The notes below the pieces were generated by a model. That model was not told where the DNA came from. It worked only from the letters and a program-made list of their open reading frames with translations, and ran no database searches. Shown in pieces: positions 35,614 to 48,086 of a stretch of 64,000 nucleotides of DNA. Positions within the stretch are counted from its first letter, which is position 1. Each line of letters opens with the position of its first letter. The stretch covers positions 42,623,556 to 42,687,555 of the forward strand of contig OX419336.1 in the NCBI GenBank assembly GCA_948470475.1. Direction: 5' to 3'. The position numbers were made by a program, and so were the translations under genes. The stretch is from Galaxea fascicularis (lineage: Eukaryota; Cnidaria; Anthozoa; Scleractinia; Euphylliidae).

Positions 35614-38339
35614 ATGGGCAACAGGCAGGCTTCTCAACAGGAGCCAATTCAACAATCTCCACACCATGAAAGCCTGTCAAAATTGTTTGAGGTGAGATTA
35701 ACCGACAACCAAGGACTGATACTGAACACAACTTCACAATCCAGTCTGCAGAGTATAATTGTAAAGGGCACGCATGAGTCGTTTTTTCTGAGGGACGGAC
35801 CATTAGAAAAGTTATGGGGCGCGGGCGAAGTACAAAAAAAATTCATGTAAGGGGAAATTTAGTGAAAAAAAATTCATGCATGCAGAGTAGACCAAGAAAA
35901 AAATTCCTGCATTGGCCTTCCAGACATTTTGCACAAAACTCTGGAAGGGTTTCTCGTGTCTCACTTTGTTTCCATTGCACCAAATTATAGTGGTTGTACA
36001 TAAATTATTTATGTATCCTTTAAGAACGCCATAATAGACGTTATAATTATTATTATTGTGAATACACCCTTTTTGTATAATATCATAAGTATAATGCCTT
36101 AAATCTTGTGGCCAGTGATAAACTAACAGCACTGCCTATTTTCATGTTTGAGCCTGAAACATTCCTGCCGTGACTTGTTGTTCGTAATGCTGTTTACCTG
36201 ATTGTGAAATTTCAGCAGAGCAATATGAACTTGCGCAGTACCAATGTACGCACAATACGGGATACCTTGTGTATAAAAGGCCATTGTGAACTGTACCTTA
36301 GGATATGTATCAATTTACTTTCACATAAGTGCCCAGGTAGCCTATATTTAAATTACGCCCTTGGCCCAGTCTGCAGAGTATGGCAGAACTTGACGAGATC
36401 TCGCGTGCAGAGCCATTTTTAGCTGCATGCGCCACGTGCAATACCATCAGAAGTCCAGAAATCGTGTGCATGATTGATGATATAATTATGCCTCTTAGTC
36501 TTATAACACTGTCTCCCAGTCTCTAGTTGTTGACTGAGACAAATTGTCCCAGCTGATTGAAGTCCTGGATCAGGTTCCTGAATCTTGTCTGTTTGTCAGT
36601 TGTCTGGTATCCAGGGGGATGCTGTGCCCTTAGGAATATTGTTATTTATGACATGGAGATCGAAAAGTCTTTTTGTGGGTTTTGTTGAGAAAGAAGCTTT
36701 TTCTCAGAAAGGAATGAAAGGTTCAATGAGACATTTTTTTAAAAATAATTTTGATGATGTTCATAGTAGTTCGCTCTGAATTTAACAGGAGCTTGCTGAA
36801 GTTCAAGAAGGGAAGAGTGTCATTAAGAAGGAAACATTTCAGGTGAATTATGTGAACTGATCTGTAAAACAGTGTGGTTCCAGAAAATGTCCTTACCCCC
36901 TCCCCCCTATGGAAGGTGTTTTTGGTTTGCAGTCCCCACCCCTCTGGAAATTCCAATTTAGCTTCATACTTTTGCTTTTGCTTCCTCTCCCCCCCCCACT
37001 CCCATCCCCCTCACCCTCCTACCCACCCCCCTTGGAATTCCCATTTACCTTCTATGAGGGAGTTTTTGATATTTTCTGGAATACACAATAACACAAAAAG
37101 ATCCTAAGTTGTATTATATACTTTACATCCCCATCCTTCGCCATCCAAATTAGCTAGAAGATGAATCAGAGACCATCCCATGTCAAAAATGCTGACTTTT
37201 TCAAGTTTTTAAGAATACTTATGTTGTAAGTACCTTACAATAGTGAAGTGTTGTTACAAATTATTAATGAACTTCATTGTAAGTAAGGTATTGTAAGTAG
37301 TGTATTCTACACAGTGCAGTGTTGTGATGTTCTTAGTGTGGTATCCGTTTTGTAAACATTGTGTCGGAATTCTTAAATAATAACTGCAATAATTAAATTA
37401 TTTAATTTTAAAAATACAAGTTCTGGCTAAATTCAGATCTGAAGTATAACATCCCTTACAGAAGGTTAATGGAAATTCCAAGAGGGGTGGGGTGGGGAGG
37501 CAAGTTAGGAACCAAACAATTTACATGCATTCGTATAAATTAGTTAAATGTCAAAAGTTGATTCTGCAGATGTAAGATGCCTAATGCAGCCTGCTTTAAA
37601 AAAAGCTGTTATTTTCAATTGCATCTAACTACAGTATCCAGTTTCCTATTAAATAAACACAGAAGAGTACTAACACAGACTGAGGCATATTGGATTTTTT
37701 GGGATTGTCAGTCTGCAGCAAAGTGACATTGTATTCTTAAATTTGGTTTCAAAATGTATGTTTAGAGGTACTTCACATCTAAAGAGGATGATTTTGGCGA
37801 GCTACTTTTCTCATACATTGTATCAACTGGTGGAAGTCAAAGAAACATTGTGGAACTGACAAGAGAAGTGTTTTTACATGGATTTGAAAACTTTCTGGAC
37901 AAAGGTACTTAATATCTATAAAATTTAATTTTGTATGTGTAGTGGTGTCAGCAAAAGTTCATGTATTGTATTGATTACTGCTTGAAGTCATTTTCTTGTA
38001 TGAGACTGCAGTTAGCTCTGAAAAAAAGTAATACTTTCAGTGCTCAACCTTAGTGACAGTTTGCTAGTCTAGGACTAATAGAAATTTGTTTGGGCTAGTA
38101 AAATTTGAAAACCACTAGCCACTGGGCTACTTGTAATCAAAGAGGTTTTGGATAGTATTGGTGAAGAAAATTCAACACGTTTTGAGTTAGTTGATCCCAG
38201 AAAAGGAAGTGCAAAAAAAAAATTCTGTGATACTGTGTAGTGAAGCTCAGTAATCACAATAGTGGTCTTCAGAGGCGATTGATGCTTGGCTACTAAATGA
38301 CACCATTTGGCTAGTATTTTTATTTTGGAATAAAGGGGC

Positions 38340-38374
<35 letters not shown>

Positions 38375-40290
38375 GAAGTAGTACCCAAAAAAAAATTGGT
38401 TTTGTCAACAGAGTTGATAATGGAAATTGACCACCGTAGAGGGATTCTAAAACATGACATTTCGAGTGTTGGCTAATGCTCGAAACGCCAGCTTTTAGAA
38501 TCCTTGTATGATGGTCAGTTGATTATCTGCTCTGTTGATAAAACCCAATTTTTGTGTTTTTATTTTAGACTCCACTAGCCCTTGGATTAAAGCTTGCTTA
38601 ATTAGCTGCTAGTTTGAAAGTGTTGTGTTATTCAGATCTAGATATAACTTAATTTCTTGTACAGTACTTGTCACTCTAGAATAATTTTTTTTCTGTGTGT
38701 TGCAATGATATGAGTTAATTAGGTTCTGTCAATACCAGTGTTATTATATCATTATTTGGCATGTGATGTAAATCATACTTTTTAATGTGCATGTATGTAC
38801 TGTGGGCTTCATCCTCAGGTGAAACTATTGAGGGAAAATTGGAGTTGTACTTCTTAGTTTTCAGTGATGGAGAATCAGCCATGTCATTTACAGGTACTGG
38901 TCTGTTGAACTTTTTATGCAAGAAATGTAACAATTTTCTACATAGACATGGCAATCAAAATTATTTGTTTTTTTTTCCTTGAATAATACTGCGATTCACT
39001 ACAAAACTGCTTATGAAAATAAACAAAAAGTAATTCAGTACTTAATTTTGTAATTTGCTTGTTTATTCCAGGTGATATATTTACATGTCTGGTTGTTGGC
39101 TCTGACTATTTTATTTACATGGCAAAAAACGTTGGATGTTTGTCCACCGGCCCGCTTTTCTGCCCGTTTGAGACAAGCAGTGGTGGATCCAGACCAAGAA
39201 ATAAGGGAGGGGTGGGGTCCATTGTAAAAAATATTTAGCCTTTTTGCGGTTTTATGCACCTTGGCCAATTATGCATACAGGTCTTGGATTTGGTCCAAAA
39301 CTAAGGGGAGGGCCAGGCCCCCGGGCCCCTTCCCTGGATCCACCACTGACAAGTTTTTGTTAATCGGAACTGAGTAGAGTCCCATCAGTATTGTCCAACC
39401 AGCCAAGTAACATCTACCACACAGATTGTTTTCACTAAATCTCCAAGTTTCTCAAAGGTCTCTGATAGCATCCTCGTTTGTGATGATGTGTCATCCCTGT
39501 CCTGAGAGGGGAGTGATCTGTGCAAGAGAGATGATCTCAAACAAATTTAAGTTCACTGAAATTAGTCCTGACCAGCAAATTAATTTTTTGGATTCCCATT
39601 GACATTTCTATGGTGTGGTGGAAAAAATTGAGAATTATTTTCAACCTTGGATTAGAAACATTCAAGTTTTTGAAATTTTAAAGGAATGACTTCAAGAGAG
39701 CAAACTTTGGCTATAGTCGAAAGAATAACTGTATCTTTTATGTACCAACAACAAATGTGAGTAAAAATAAGGCATTTCTTTTTAACACACATAATTAGTG
39801 CAAAATACCAGGGTAAGTAGATTCTTGCAAACAATACTGTACTTTTGTTAACTGCATTTGCAGTACCGGTACTTACTTAATGTCAAAATTTTGAAAAGCT
39901 GCCTGCAAAATTTCAATGTCAGCTCAACTTTTTGGTTGATATTTCATTCAAACTATAATGCCGAAATTTGAAATTTCAAAATGGTTGAGAGAAAATTTGA
40001 CAAAAAAAAGTTTGCTAATCTTTGCCAAAAAGTGATTGCAGAAGTAAATGTGTGAGACTGCTCATATAAGCTGTGAATTACATAACCAAACAGCAATTTA
40101 GTATGTGCTTTGTGACACAGGCATTAACACAACGTACAGTAGCGATTTTCTTTTCAGACTTGTAAGTGACAATTCACTAAATTTTGAGTTGCACTTGTCT
40201 AGCAAAACAGCTTACATACAAGTGGAATGAAAAAGGTTTTCTGGCCTCATTTAACCCTTTCACTCCTGATGGTGCCAAATGGCACTTATG

Positions 40291-40333
<43 letters not shown>

Positions 40334-43300
40334 AGAACCCCTTGGGAGTGAAAGGGTTAAGCAATAGATTGTTTTGAAAGTTGCTCAATTGTCTGACCAA
40401 TGTATGACCTAGTTTGTTCATAATCACTCTTGATGACAGATGTGGTGGAGATGTTCCATATCTCAAGATCTTTAGCCATAGCAGTCAATGTAAGTGCTCT
40501 GCAAGGTCCAAGATCTGAAGCAGAGACAATAGCAGATGTATGGGCACGGTCTGTTGTGAGTTAACATTTGCTTATTGCTATACTTCCAAACAAAGAATTG
40601 CAAGAGTTTTAACTAAAGAATACTATTTAGGGGGCTTGGATGACTACACTCAACTCTTGTAAATAGTGGGGGAGCAACGAGGGGTCTACGTCTCCTCTCA
40701 AGTTCACAAACCAAAGTTTTGCTTTTTATGAGTCACGAAACTAAAAAATTAATTATGACACAAGTTAATTCCTGGGAAGGCCGCTGAGCACACTGAAGGT
40801 CACTGAAGTGACATTGAAGTTAAATCAATCCGCCAGCAGCCATTTAGAGTAAAAATCAATGATATATGTATGTACTTTAATATCAGTGTATATAATTATT
40901 CTCAATTCACGACCAAAGATTTTCAGCAAAATCATGTTTTGCAGACAGCAAAAATGGTGGATCTTAGGCTCATAAAAGAAGCTTGCGCCCCTCTAAATAA
41001 AAAAAATCATTTCAGAACTTCCAGTTTTGTAGAATAAAAGCCTTTAGCGTTGCAAGATTAACCATGCTACTCATAGCCTGTAAAGGAGGCACTTTGCTAA
41101 ATAATTTGTCTCTCTCCACCAACATTTACCAGAAAAAACATCACCATGAGACATTTGGTGTCAATTTATTTGTGGTATTGATGTATTTCTGAAAATCACC
41201 AACTGTGAAAGACCACAATCCAATAGTTGGCACGGTTACATGTACTCAAGCAGCATCTACAAGAATTCTTGGACTCACAGAAATGTTTCATTTTAATTAA
41301 TACATGTACCCAACTTATCACATTTATTTCTTTGGCAATTAGATGGGTGATGATAGCTCTCACATAGACTGTCAAAAATTCTGTGGCTGGGCAAAACAAA
41401 ATTGTCCAAGAGTTTTTGATGGTATCCACCATTGGATGACAAAGATGTTAGTGTACAAGGGACACTTGAGCGACACACCTGGGGATATACCTAAGGTACA
41501 CACTCATGATTTCATCATTTGACATGATTTTAAAAAACAACATTGATCTTCAAGTAAATAAATGCGCAATATAAAGTCATGCCTGGCCTTATGAATTATG
41601 ATGGGGGGTGGGGGGTGTAGGGAGGGGATGGGGGAGGAAAGCGTGGTTGGAGCTCTCCTTGTCTAATACCCCATTGTGGCATGTTCTTAAACTTATTTAT
41701 AACCAGGGGTTTTATTTCTTAGTGATAGTGCTTCTTGAAGTAGCTGTTATACAGTGGAGTTTAAGGGCCAGGAAGCATATGTAATCTCAAGACTTTCTGA
41801 AATTTTTGTAAATCAAGCAGATTTTCAATGAGTTTGGGACTATACATTTTAGCTTTAATTTGATATTTATATAGAAAATTAAATAGGCAAAGATTGCTTC
41901 ATGTGAAAAACAAGAAACAGTCATCAAAAAGGTCAGCAAGATTATGAGTAAACCCAATTTCCAACCATGATTCAACAAAAATTAAAGTTTTAGTTACTTG
42001 TTAAGAGTCAACAAATGAGACCAAGAGAGAAATCAGTAAATTATACCTCCAGCTGTTCTGAACGTGAAATCACTGATGTAAAGCTTATGGTTTCGTTTTA
42101 TTTTCATAGGGATTTCATGCCATACCATGTCTAACTGAGGAATTTGACAGCCACTCTTTACTAAACACAGAAACTCTTTGGATTCTCTCTACAATCCTAT
42201 CACCTTGCTTCCTTGGCTGTGCAGCCACTCAGATGTTCAGTTCAAGAGAAAAGCAGGCAGCTGACAATGCAGATGAAGAGAAACCCATGAAAAGTGAAAC
42301 AGTACGTCTACGTGAACATATTGTGCATTTGAAGCTTGGAACAAGGAAAACTCAAATCTCTGTGAAGTCAGTTGTGTTTTTGGTGTTGGACTGGGTCCAG
42401 CTGGAGCTAGCCTTCTGTTATTGAATTAGAATTTTTTCCTGTTGTCACGATTTGGCTCACACCACCACAACTTTTACATCCGATGTCTGGTGTGAGTAAC
42501 TTTGACCCTCTCCCTGTCAACTGGTATTTCCAATGACTGTTGTTTTTGTTTTAGCACCGAGAATGGGAACTCCTGTATGATAGTGAACAGCATGGACAAA
42601 GTTTAAACAGGTGCTTTTGTTAAATTCAATTTCCACATTTTTCCAGTTTGCTGTAAGATGAGGGAGGAAAGTAGCATTGTTTTATAAGATAGCTTTTAGT
42701 TCTACTTCTGTTAATCGTATCTCTGTGTTCCTAGTTTTATTCCCTGAATCTGGACGTACGTTTTTTTTTTTCAGTAACTTACATGATAAGTACACTGTAT
42801 TACTTCCGATGCAGCCACCGGAATTGACATCTTCTCTCCTGTGATTCTGTAGATTCAAGCATCACTGTATGGCATACCATGGACCAACTGTTACACTGTT
42901 AAGGGTTGGAAAGGAAGTTTTGCTTGTCGTGGCTGTGGATGTGGAGTGGAGGTAAAATTAACAAGATGCTTGCACTTTGTGAATTCCACCATCTGCCATT
43001 TGTGCAGATCCACTTTTCCTCATAGTCGTTAAACGCACAAAAATAAGCGTTTTTTGGAAGGTGGCAGTGTCCGTAGTTTCCTCCGATGACTTTTTTTCAG
43101 TGGTAGTGGTTGTTATTAGGGGCAGGGTGGGAGCGGGGTGGAGAGAGGCTTAGGAGGGTTATAACGGTGGTCGTCAGTCCACGATGTGGCCACACCTTAA
43201 AGAAGGGGAGACTGAATGAGGACGAGACGGTCTGTTATCGTGATACGACTTTGTTCAAACCTGTTATCCACTGAATTGCTCCAACAAAAACTGCTAGAAT

Positions 43301-46279
43301 TAGTCTCAGTTGCTATACCAGTGCATTGAACTAGTTCTCCAGAATCTAACCGCGGGGTGTAATTTTGTGTCCTTATTTTTGTAAAGAGAGTCAGTCTCCG
43401 GCTGGGGTAACTCGGACTGTAGGATCATTCAAGTAAGACCCAAGTTTCAAGTGTTAAGAGGTAAAAAACACGAACAAAAGTGGCACCTATTTTGATCAAC
43501 ATTTGATGTACAATGAATAATAATCCTGCGAAATCGCCGATGAAGCCGACGATCGAGTTGGCTTAAATTATGTGATATTCCGCGAGACTGAGCAAAGTTA
43601 TTGCTTTATTAATCAACACATTGGTAGCTTACTGAGTTTATTACAGAAAAGATGGAAACGCCGCCATTTTTCTCCACGGCACATTAAATTACTTATATCA
43701 TAGGGTGAGGTTGAGTACCCATGATGAAAATTGTTAGAATGTGTTGAATAGTAAAACAAATTAGCGTATGATGTAGTGGTTACTGTACTTCCTCTATTTT
43801 ATAGTTCCAGTCCCCCCTTCTAGAAAAAGCCCCCTTTATGAGGCCGCTAGTTAGATTTTAAAGCAAAAGAGAGACTGCTTGCTCTCAAGATAGTGACGGT
43901 AATCCCAATTTCTTATGGAACATCCTTCTGAGGAGAGTTATCGTGGTTGTGTACTGTATCTCATTTTATCTTATTTTCTCATTTGAATACACGCTCGTGG
44001 GATATTCCATGGTATCCCACTCGAAAGCTTTGAATATTTTTTTTTTCTTTCACATCCCGGCGTCAATCTCCATGCTACATTCAGTACATCTAAGCATTTA
44101 CTTTTTCTCGAACCAACTGATTTCTTGTTTCTTGTTATCCATTTGTGACCAGCTGGTCCAAACTTGATATTTTTCAACGAGCGAGCCAGAGGTTTGCCTT
44201 CCGGTATTGTGTTTGGTCAGACATCAAGACCCTGTGTTACACTTGACACAAGTTTAGCATCAGCTAAACTCCATTATCTAACAAGTTTGTCGTCGCAGAC
44301 AGTCATTAAAATCGAGGTGAGTATTGAAAAACGAGAAACATGCTGATGGAGGAAACTCAATACGTTTTCTTGCCTGCGATCGAGAAATTACCGTTTTCTA
44401 AACCGTATTCAGCGGGTACTCTATATTACCTGTTCCTCCTTTCTCCACGAAAGGAGAAACAAATCGCTGACAGATTGAAGATGTCACCTGTTTTGCAGTC
44501 TAACGGGCTTCTATTTCACAAAGGTTCCCTTTCTCTTCTTGGTAAAAAAAAAGCCACCAAAACATTTAGTTCAACCTCTCGTAGCTTTCGCTTCAAGAGG
44601 ATGGTGAGAATGCTTTGGTCAGTGCTCAGTGCGTGTTGGCATAAGGGGCTTTTAAGAACAATTATCTTGCCTCTTGTGTCTTGTTATTTTACTTAGTTTA
44701 AAACCTGCCTGAAATAATCGGTTCTTGTTGGTTAGAGCTCGAGAATGAGATTTTCTATTCAAAAGCAGATTAAAGATCAGCGCGATTACGTCCTGGCCAT
44801 AATTTCATTCGAATTGTGGGACAAGGATTTGCGTGTAAACTGACATATTAAAAACATTCATTCCCTCACTATACTTCAGGTTTGGGGGTGTGGAGGGAAA
44901 GGAATAAAACAGAAGCAAGAAAAACAGCAGCAGTGGGAACGAAAACAAGCAGAAAAACTTCAAAAGGTAAGAGCTTCGCTTTCAACAATTTATTCGGGAA
45001 CTTAAGCAAACAGGACGGTAACGGCAAGGAGAACGCCACAAAACAATGGGTTTAATGAGCAAAAACAATCGCTCTGCACGTGCGTTTTACATTGTGGTAC
45101 ATTTCTTTGCCGTTCTCTGCAAAACAACGTGAAATGACCAAATTTAAGGTTTTCTCGAGAACGTGAGCGCATACGGCAAGTTTTTCTTTCTTTTAACATC
45201 GTTACAGTAGTTTAGACCCAGGACCGCTCGCCAGCATTTTTCATGTTAACAAACTGGAATATTTGCTAAAAAGCTACAAAAACGCTAAGTTATATTTTGA
45301 AATGACGTTTTCGTTGCCGTCGTTGTTGCTTAAGCCCCTATTAAACATAATGAACGAAATTTGTCATCTTGGCAAGCTTTTCTCCAGTTGCAATTCTTGC
45401 GTTCTCTCATAGCGTTTGGCTATGTTTGCGCAGACTGTCGCTTTTTACTCAAGTGTTATCTCTCACGTTGCGTAGAAGCGCCTTTACTTAGTAGCCGGCA
45501 AGGCAGTCACATACTTTAGTTGTCAAGAAAACGTAAACGAAAAACAAACGAAAGTAAGAACCGATAACTGTGTTTAAAATAAGCTAAGCTAAGCGAGGTT
45601 GAACTTAGCCTGAATATCAGGCGTTTCTAGGGTGGGGAAGGCAAAAAGAGCGAGAAAGCGAAGGAAGAAACGCCTGACATAAACAGCTTCTCAGAAGCGC
45701 GTGTTATAATTAGCCAATCAAAATCACTTCCGGTAACTGTCATGTGTCATGAGAGTAAACTTCAATATGGCGTCTGTAAGCCCTGCGCTGGAAGCTTGAC
45801 TTCAGGTTGACTCACGTGACGTTTCTTATTGTCTTTTGACCAATTAGCGTAACATCCAGAATCTGGATGTTGGACACACGCGAAACAATGGCTTTGTGTC
45901 AGCCCTTCTCCTCTTCCTTCCCCTCGTCCCTGCTTCCCCGATAGGGCCTGATACTCAGGCTAGGTTGAACTTATACGCACAGTTCCACATCACAGAGACA
46001 AGAAGTGGATGTACGTTGTGTGCGCCACGTCTGCTAGCTTGAGCAGAACATATGCGTTCTGTTCACTAGGAACGCCTCTTGCACCAACACAAAAAAACGC
46101 TGCTCACTGAGAAGCTTGGAAACACTCACTGCAAACCACTTGTTCACCCACGCCACGCTAGTTCATAAAACGAATGTGCTTCTTTTTTCCAGGTAAAGCG
46201 TCCGGGAAGGTGGGACGATAACCCGGACAAAGCAATCTTAGAGATGGCTGGAGTCACTACGAATCATAGTCAACGCTGA
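35614..46279 (+). CDS. MEAK7: MEAK7-like TLDc-domain protein, 13 exons
   Basis: MEAK7 (formerly TLDC1) is a lysosomal mTOR-associated protein; C. elegans EAK-7 is an orthologue. Exons: 35614-35691, 36789-36842, 37766-37904, 38819-38893, 40440-40555, 41343-41495, 42110-42301, 42555-42610, 42853-42951, 43387-43460, 44153-44316, 44880-44966, 46193-46279. They join in frame to 457 aa; human MEAK7 is 456. The start MGNRQAS fits N-myristoylation, as in the human MGNSRSR start. The TLDc domain covers about residues 220-405, with HREWELLYDSEQHGQSLNRF, AYHGPTVTLLR, RPKFQVLR and KIEVWGCG as landmarks. A charged helix KQEKQQQWERKQAEKLQK follows, then NPDKAILEMAGV at the end. Exon 5 has an internal GTAAGT donor (exon end 40489) that also keeps frame. 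The early exons 1-4 are less conserved and rest mainly on frame and splice fit. Confidence 0.88.
36889..37043. repeat. C-rich low-complexity tract in MEAK7 intron 2
   Basis: Several runs of five to nine C separated by short words. A related G-rich stretch in opposite orientation lies near 37455-37505 (GGAAATTCCAAGAGGGGTGG), so the two may be the ends of a degraded inverted repeat. Confidence 0.4.
38331..38553. mobile_element. Long-inverted-repeat element, copy 2
   Basis: Carries the same core (GTCAACAGAGTTGATAATGG, ACCACCGTAGAGGGATTCTA) as 24037-24321. Here it begins with the complement of the tail (GTTTCTAAAGAAACTGTGGT), showing that the full-length family member is a larger palindrome. Flanks GTATTTTTATTTTGGA (about 38314) and GTGTTTTTATTTTAGA (about 38554) form a 16-bp duplication with two mismatches. 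MEAK7 intron 3. Confidence 0.8.
39178..39348. mobile_element. 171-bp hAT-like MITE
   Basis: Termini CAGTGGTGGATCCAG and CTGGATCCACCACTG are perfect 15-bp inverted repeats. ACAAG is duplicated at 39173-39177 and 39349-39353. The CAGTGG ends and 5-bp duplication fit the hAT superfamily (hAT5 type). MEAK7 intron 4. Confidence 0.85.
40251..40360. mobile_element. 102-bp piggyBac-type MITE with TTAA flanks
   Basis: TTAA flanks both ends; CCCTTTCACTCC and GGAGTGAAAGGG are perfect inverted termini. It lies in MEAK7 intron 4, 79 bp before the exon at 40440. No coding capacity. Confidence 0.85.
41600..41640 (+). repeat. G-rich tract in MEAK7 intron 6
   Basis: Successive runs of three to six G separated by one to three bases, a pattern able to form a G-quadruplex in the nascent RNA (sense strand). 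No function can be claimed. Confidence 0.5.
45060..45340 (+). repeat. Interspersed repeat related to 53256-53545
   Basis: Shares GGTACATTTCTTTGCCGT, AACGTGAAATGACCAAATTT, TTTTCTCGAGAACGTGAG and GACGTTTTCGTTGCCGTCG with 53256-53545, same orientation, over about 280 bp. It is one member of a foldback-type repeat family. MEAK7 intron 12. Confidence 0.7.
45606..45962. mobile_element. 357-bp Mutator-like MITE with 9-bp target duplication
   Basis: Ends TAGCCTGAATATCAGGC and GCCTGATACTCAGGCTA are inverted (one mismatch in 17). GGTTGAACT is duplicated at 45597-45605 and 45963-45971; a 9-bp duplication is typical of Mutator elements. Inside are GC-rich words but no transposase. MEAK7 intron 12. Confidence 0.75.
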
Positions 46280-46736
46280 AAAAACTGATGCAAAATCTTG
46301 ATGGAGCTGCCCTGGACCTGGAGCCACTACAAACCACAAACCTGCAACGAAAACAACAAAACAAACGAACAAGCATAGTTAATTAACTAATGAAAATGGT
46401 TACAAGAACTCTCTAAACCTGGGTAGAGATGGAGTCAGTACATCCAATGACATAGACATATTCAGTTCTGAATACAGGAGTTAAGGCTGGCGGCTTTAAT
46501 TAGAATACGTAAATTTGAAGTAGCAATTGTGCACATTTTTCAAAAGATGCCTAAGCGGCACTTTCAATCAATTGGATCCTTTAAATACTGTTTAGTTTTG
46601 AGGATTGTGTTTTGGTTTCTTTTGTATTTCTTCTGTTTTCATTTTTGTTTGTTTGTTTGTAAACTGTGCAGATTAGTCTATAAGGTGATAAAACTTCTGA
46701 CCTTTGGGTTCACCTTTTCCGCATGGTATGAAGCAA

Positions 46737-46742
46737 AATAAA
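46737..46742 (+). terminator. Candidate MEAK7 polyadenylation signal
   Basis: AATAAA 458 bp past the MEAK7 stop codon in an AT-rich context. A second AATAAA occurs near 46806. The choice is inferred from position only. Confidence 0.35.
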
Positions 46743-46870
46743 TCAAAAAAGAAAATAGTAAATTAAACCAACTTAACTACACCAAAATTTAAGTTATCTA
46801 TTCGGAAAAATAAATTGTATAATGTCATTTTCTTTGTATTAATGTATAACCCTTAATTAATGGCCCTCGT

Positions 46871-46876
46871 TTTATT
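46871..46876 (-). terminator. Candidate GPCR polyadenylation signal
   Basis: TTTATT on the plus strand is AATAAA on the minus strand, about 236 bp past the GPCR stop codon. Confidence 0.35.
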
Positions 46877-47111
46877 GTATTATTAATTAATGTATAGCCC
46901 TTGTATTAATGTATATCTTATTGAGCGATCACTGGCTGCTCCATTGCCAGATTAGGCGAGTTCTATTCGAATTGTGGAACATTGTGCCTAGGTTTGTACT
47001 TTAAAAAAAATGTATTAAGTTTAAAGATCCATAAAGTTAACAAGCAGGATATTATTTCTAATCAGTTAAATGAGTACGTATACATACCAAACATAATCTT
47101 GTCTTTACGGC

Positions 47112-48086
47112 TTATAAGTGTTCACTCATTCCCTTCTTGTTCTCATTGATGTCGACATCCTGCACGTATTGCGGGCCTACCGCTACCTTGCTTCTTCGCC
47201 CTCCCTTTGTAATACGTCGTAAGTGTTGTCGGAAGTTCCGACTCTGAAACGAGTAGATGAAGGGATTCATACTGGAGTGGGCGACAGCCAATAACGCCAA
47301 ACCCGACTGTAGGACTTCCGATCTTGCTAGCCACCCGAACGATGACAACAGTTCGACAAAAAACCATGGAAACCAACAGATGTTAAAGAACAATATTACA
47401 CTGCCGAGTATTCGTGTTAACTTCTTTCTTGACTGAAGGAGCACTTGACTTGTTGATGGACTAAGGTGGTCTTGTTTACCTACCCAGAGATGAATGAAAA
47501 TTTTTCCAAAGTAATATAGAGTGATACACATAGGTACAAAGTACATGCACGTGAAAATTGTCATTCTAAAATGGAGCGGTAATTCGTCTTGTGGTAGCGT
47601 TTCCCAACAGATTAGTTTATCTGCTTTAAAATCGTACTTGCCAATGTAATACAGACACGGTCCAAGGAACACCAAGGACATGAGCCATATGATTGGAATG
47701 ATAGTTTTCAGTTTTCCTTTTGTAAGCTTTGAACGCCGTTTGACGGGTTTGACGATAGATAAGTAACGATCAAATGCAAGTACTGCCATGGTGTAAATGG
47801 AAATAGATGCGCTTAGGAGAATAATTCCATTTAACAGTCCACAGAGCATAGTGTAGTTCATTCCTCCAATGAGAAACCAGATTTCTAGAATTATGTGTAT
47901 CACACCAGCGACTCCCACAATCAGATCTCCCACCGCCATGTTAACGATTAAAAGAGAGGAAAAGGTTTGAAGGCTCTTCGTTTTGAAGACAATCGCGCAC
48001 ACCAATAGATTTCCAGCGATGTTGGCAACGAAGATGATTGCATAGCCAACGCAGAGAAGAATTTCCTCAGCCAGAGACAAAGCCAT
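47112..48086 (-). CDS. Class A (rhodopsin-like) GPCR, single coding exon
   Basis: Seven-transmembrane receptor, 324 aa from the ATG at 48086. Landmarks in order: GNLLV (TM1), NMAVGDLIVG (TM2), a glycosylation sequon NYT next to the conserved TM3 Cys, DRYLSIVKPV (DRY, TM3 end), a Cys in loop 2 (ICWETLP), CWFPWFF (TM6) and NPFIYSF (NPxxY, TM7), then a basic C-tail. There is no retinal-binding Lys in TM7, so it is not an opsin. The open frame extends 40 codons further upstream, but that part contains a strong acceptor (TTTTTCTTTCTTACAG, 16 nt long) ending about 25 bp before the chosen ATG. A 5' non-coding exon is therefore likely. Ligand unknown; many such orphan receptors exist in cnidarians, and a peptide or amine receptor is possible. 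Confidence 0.92.
   Translation of the reverse strand: MALSLAEEILLCVGYAIIFVANIAGNLLVCAIVFKTKSLQTFSSLLIVNMAVGDLIVGVAGVIHIILEIWFLIGGMNYTMLCGLLNGIILLSASISIYTMAVLAFDRYLSIVKPVKRRSKLTKGKLKTIIPIIWLMSLVFLGPCLYYIGKYDFKADKLICWETLPQDELPLHFRMTIFTCMYFVPMCITLYYFGKIFIHLWVGKQDHLSPSTSQVLLQSRKKLTRILGSVILFFNICWFPWFFVELLSSFGWLARSEVLQSGLALLAVAHSSMNPFIYSFQSRNFRQHLRRITKGGRRSKVAVGPQYVQDVDINENKKGMSEHL

Larger units (their letters stand above)
46280..47111. other. Convergent 3' UTR interval between MEAK7 and the GPCR
   Basis: Two genes point at each other across 832 bp. The interval is AT-rich with no coding evidence and holds the candidate polyadenylation signals of both. Confidence 0.6.

Noticed and set aside
47143..47376. 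77-codon minus-strand frame inside the GPCR
   Set aside because: Out-of-frame shadow of the receptor coding sequence.
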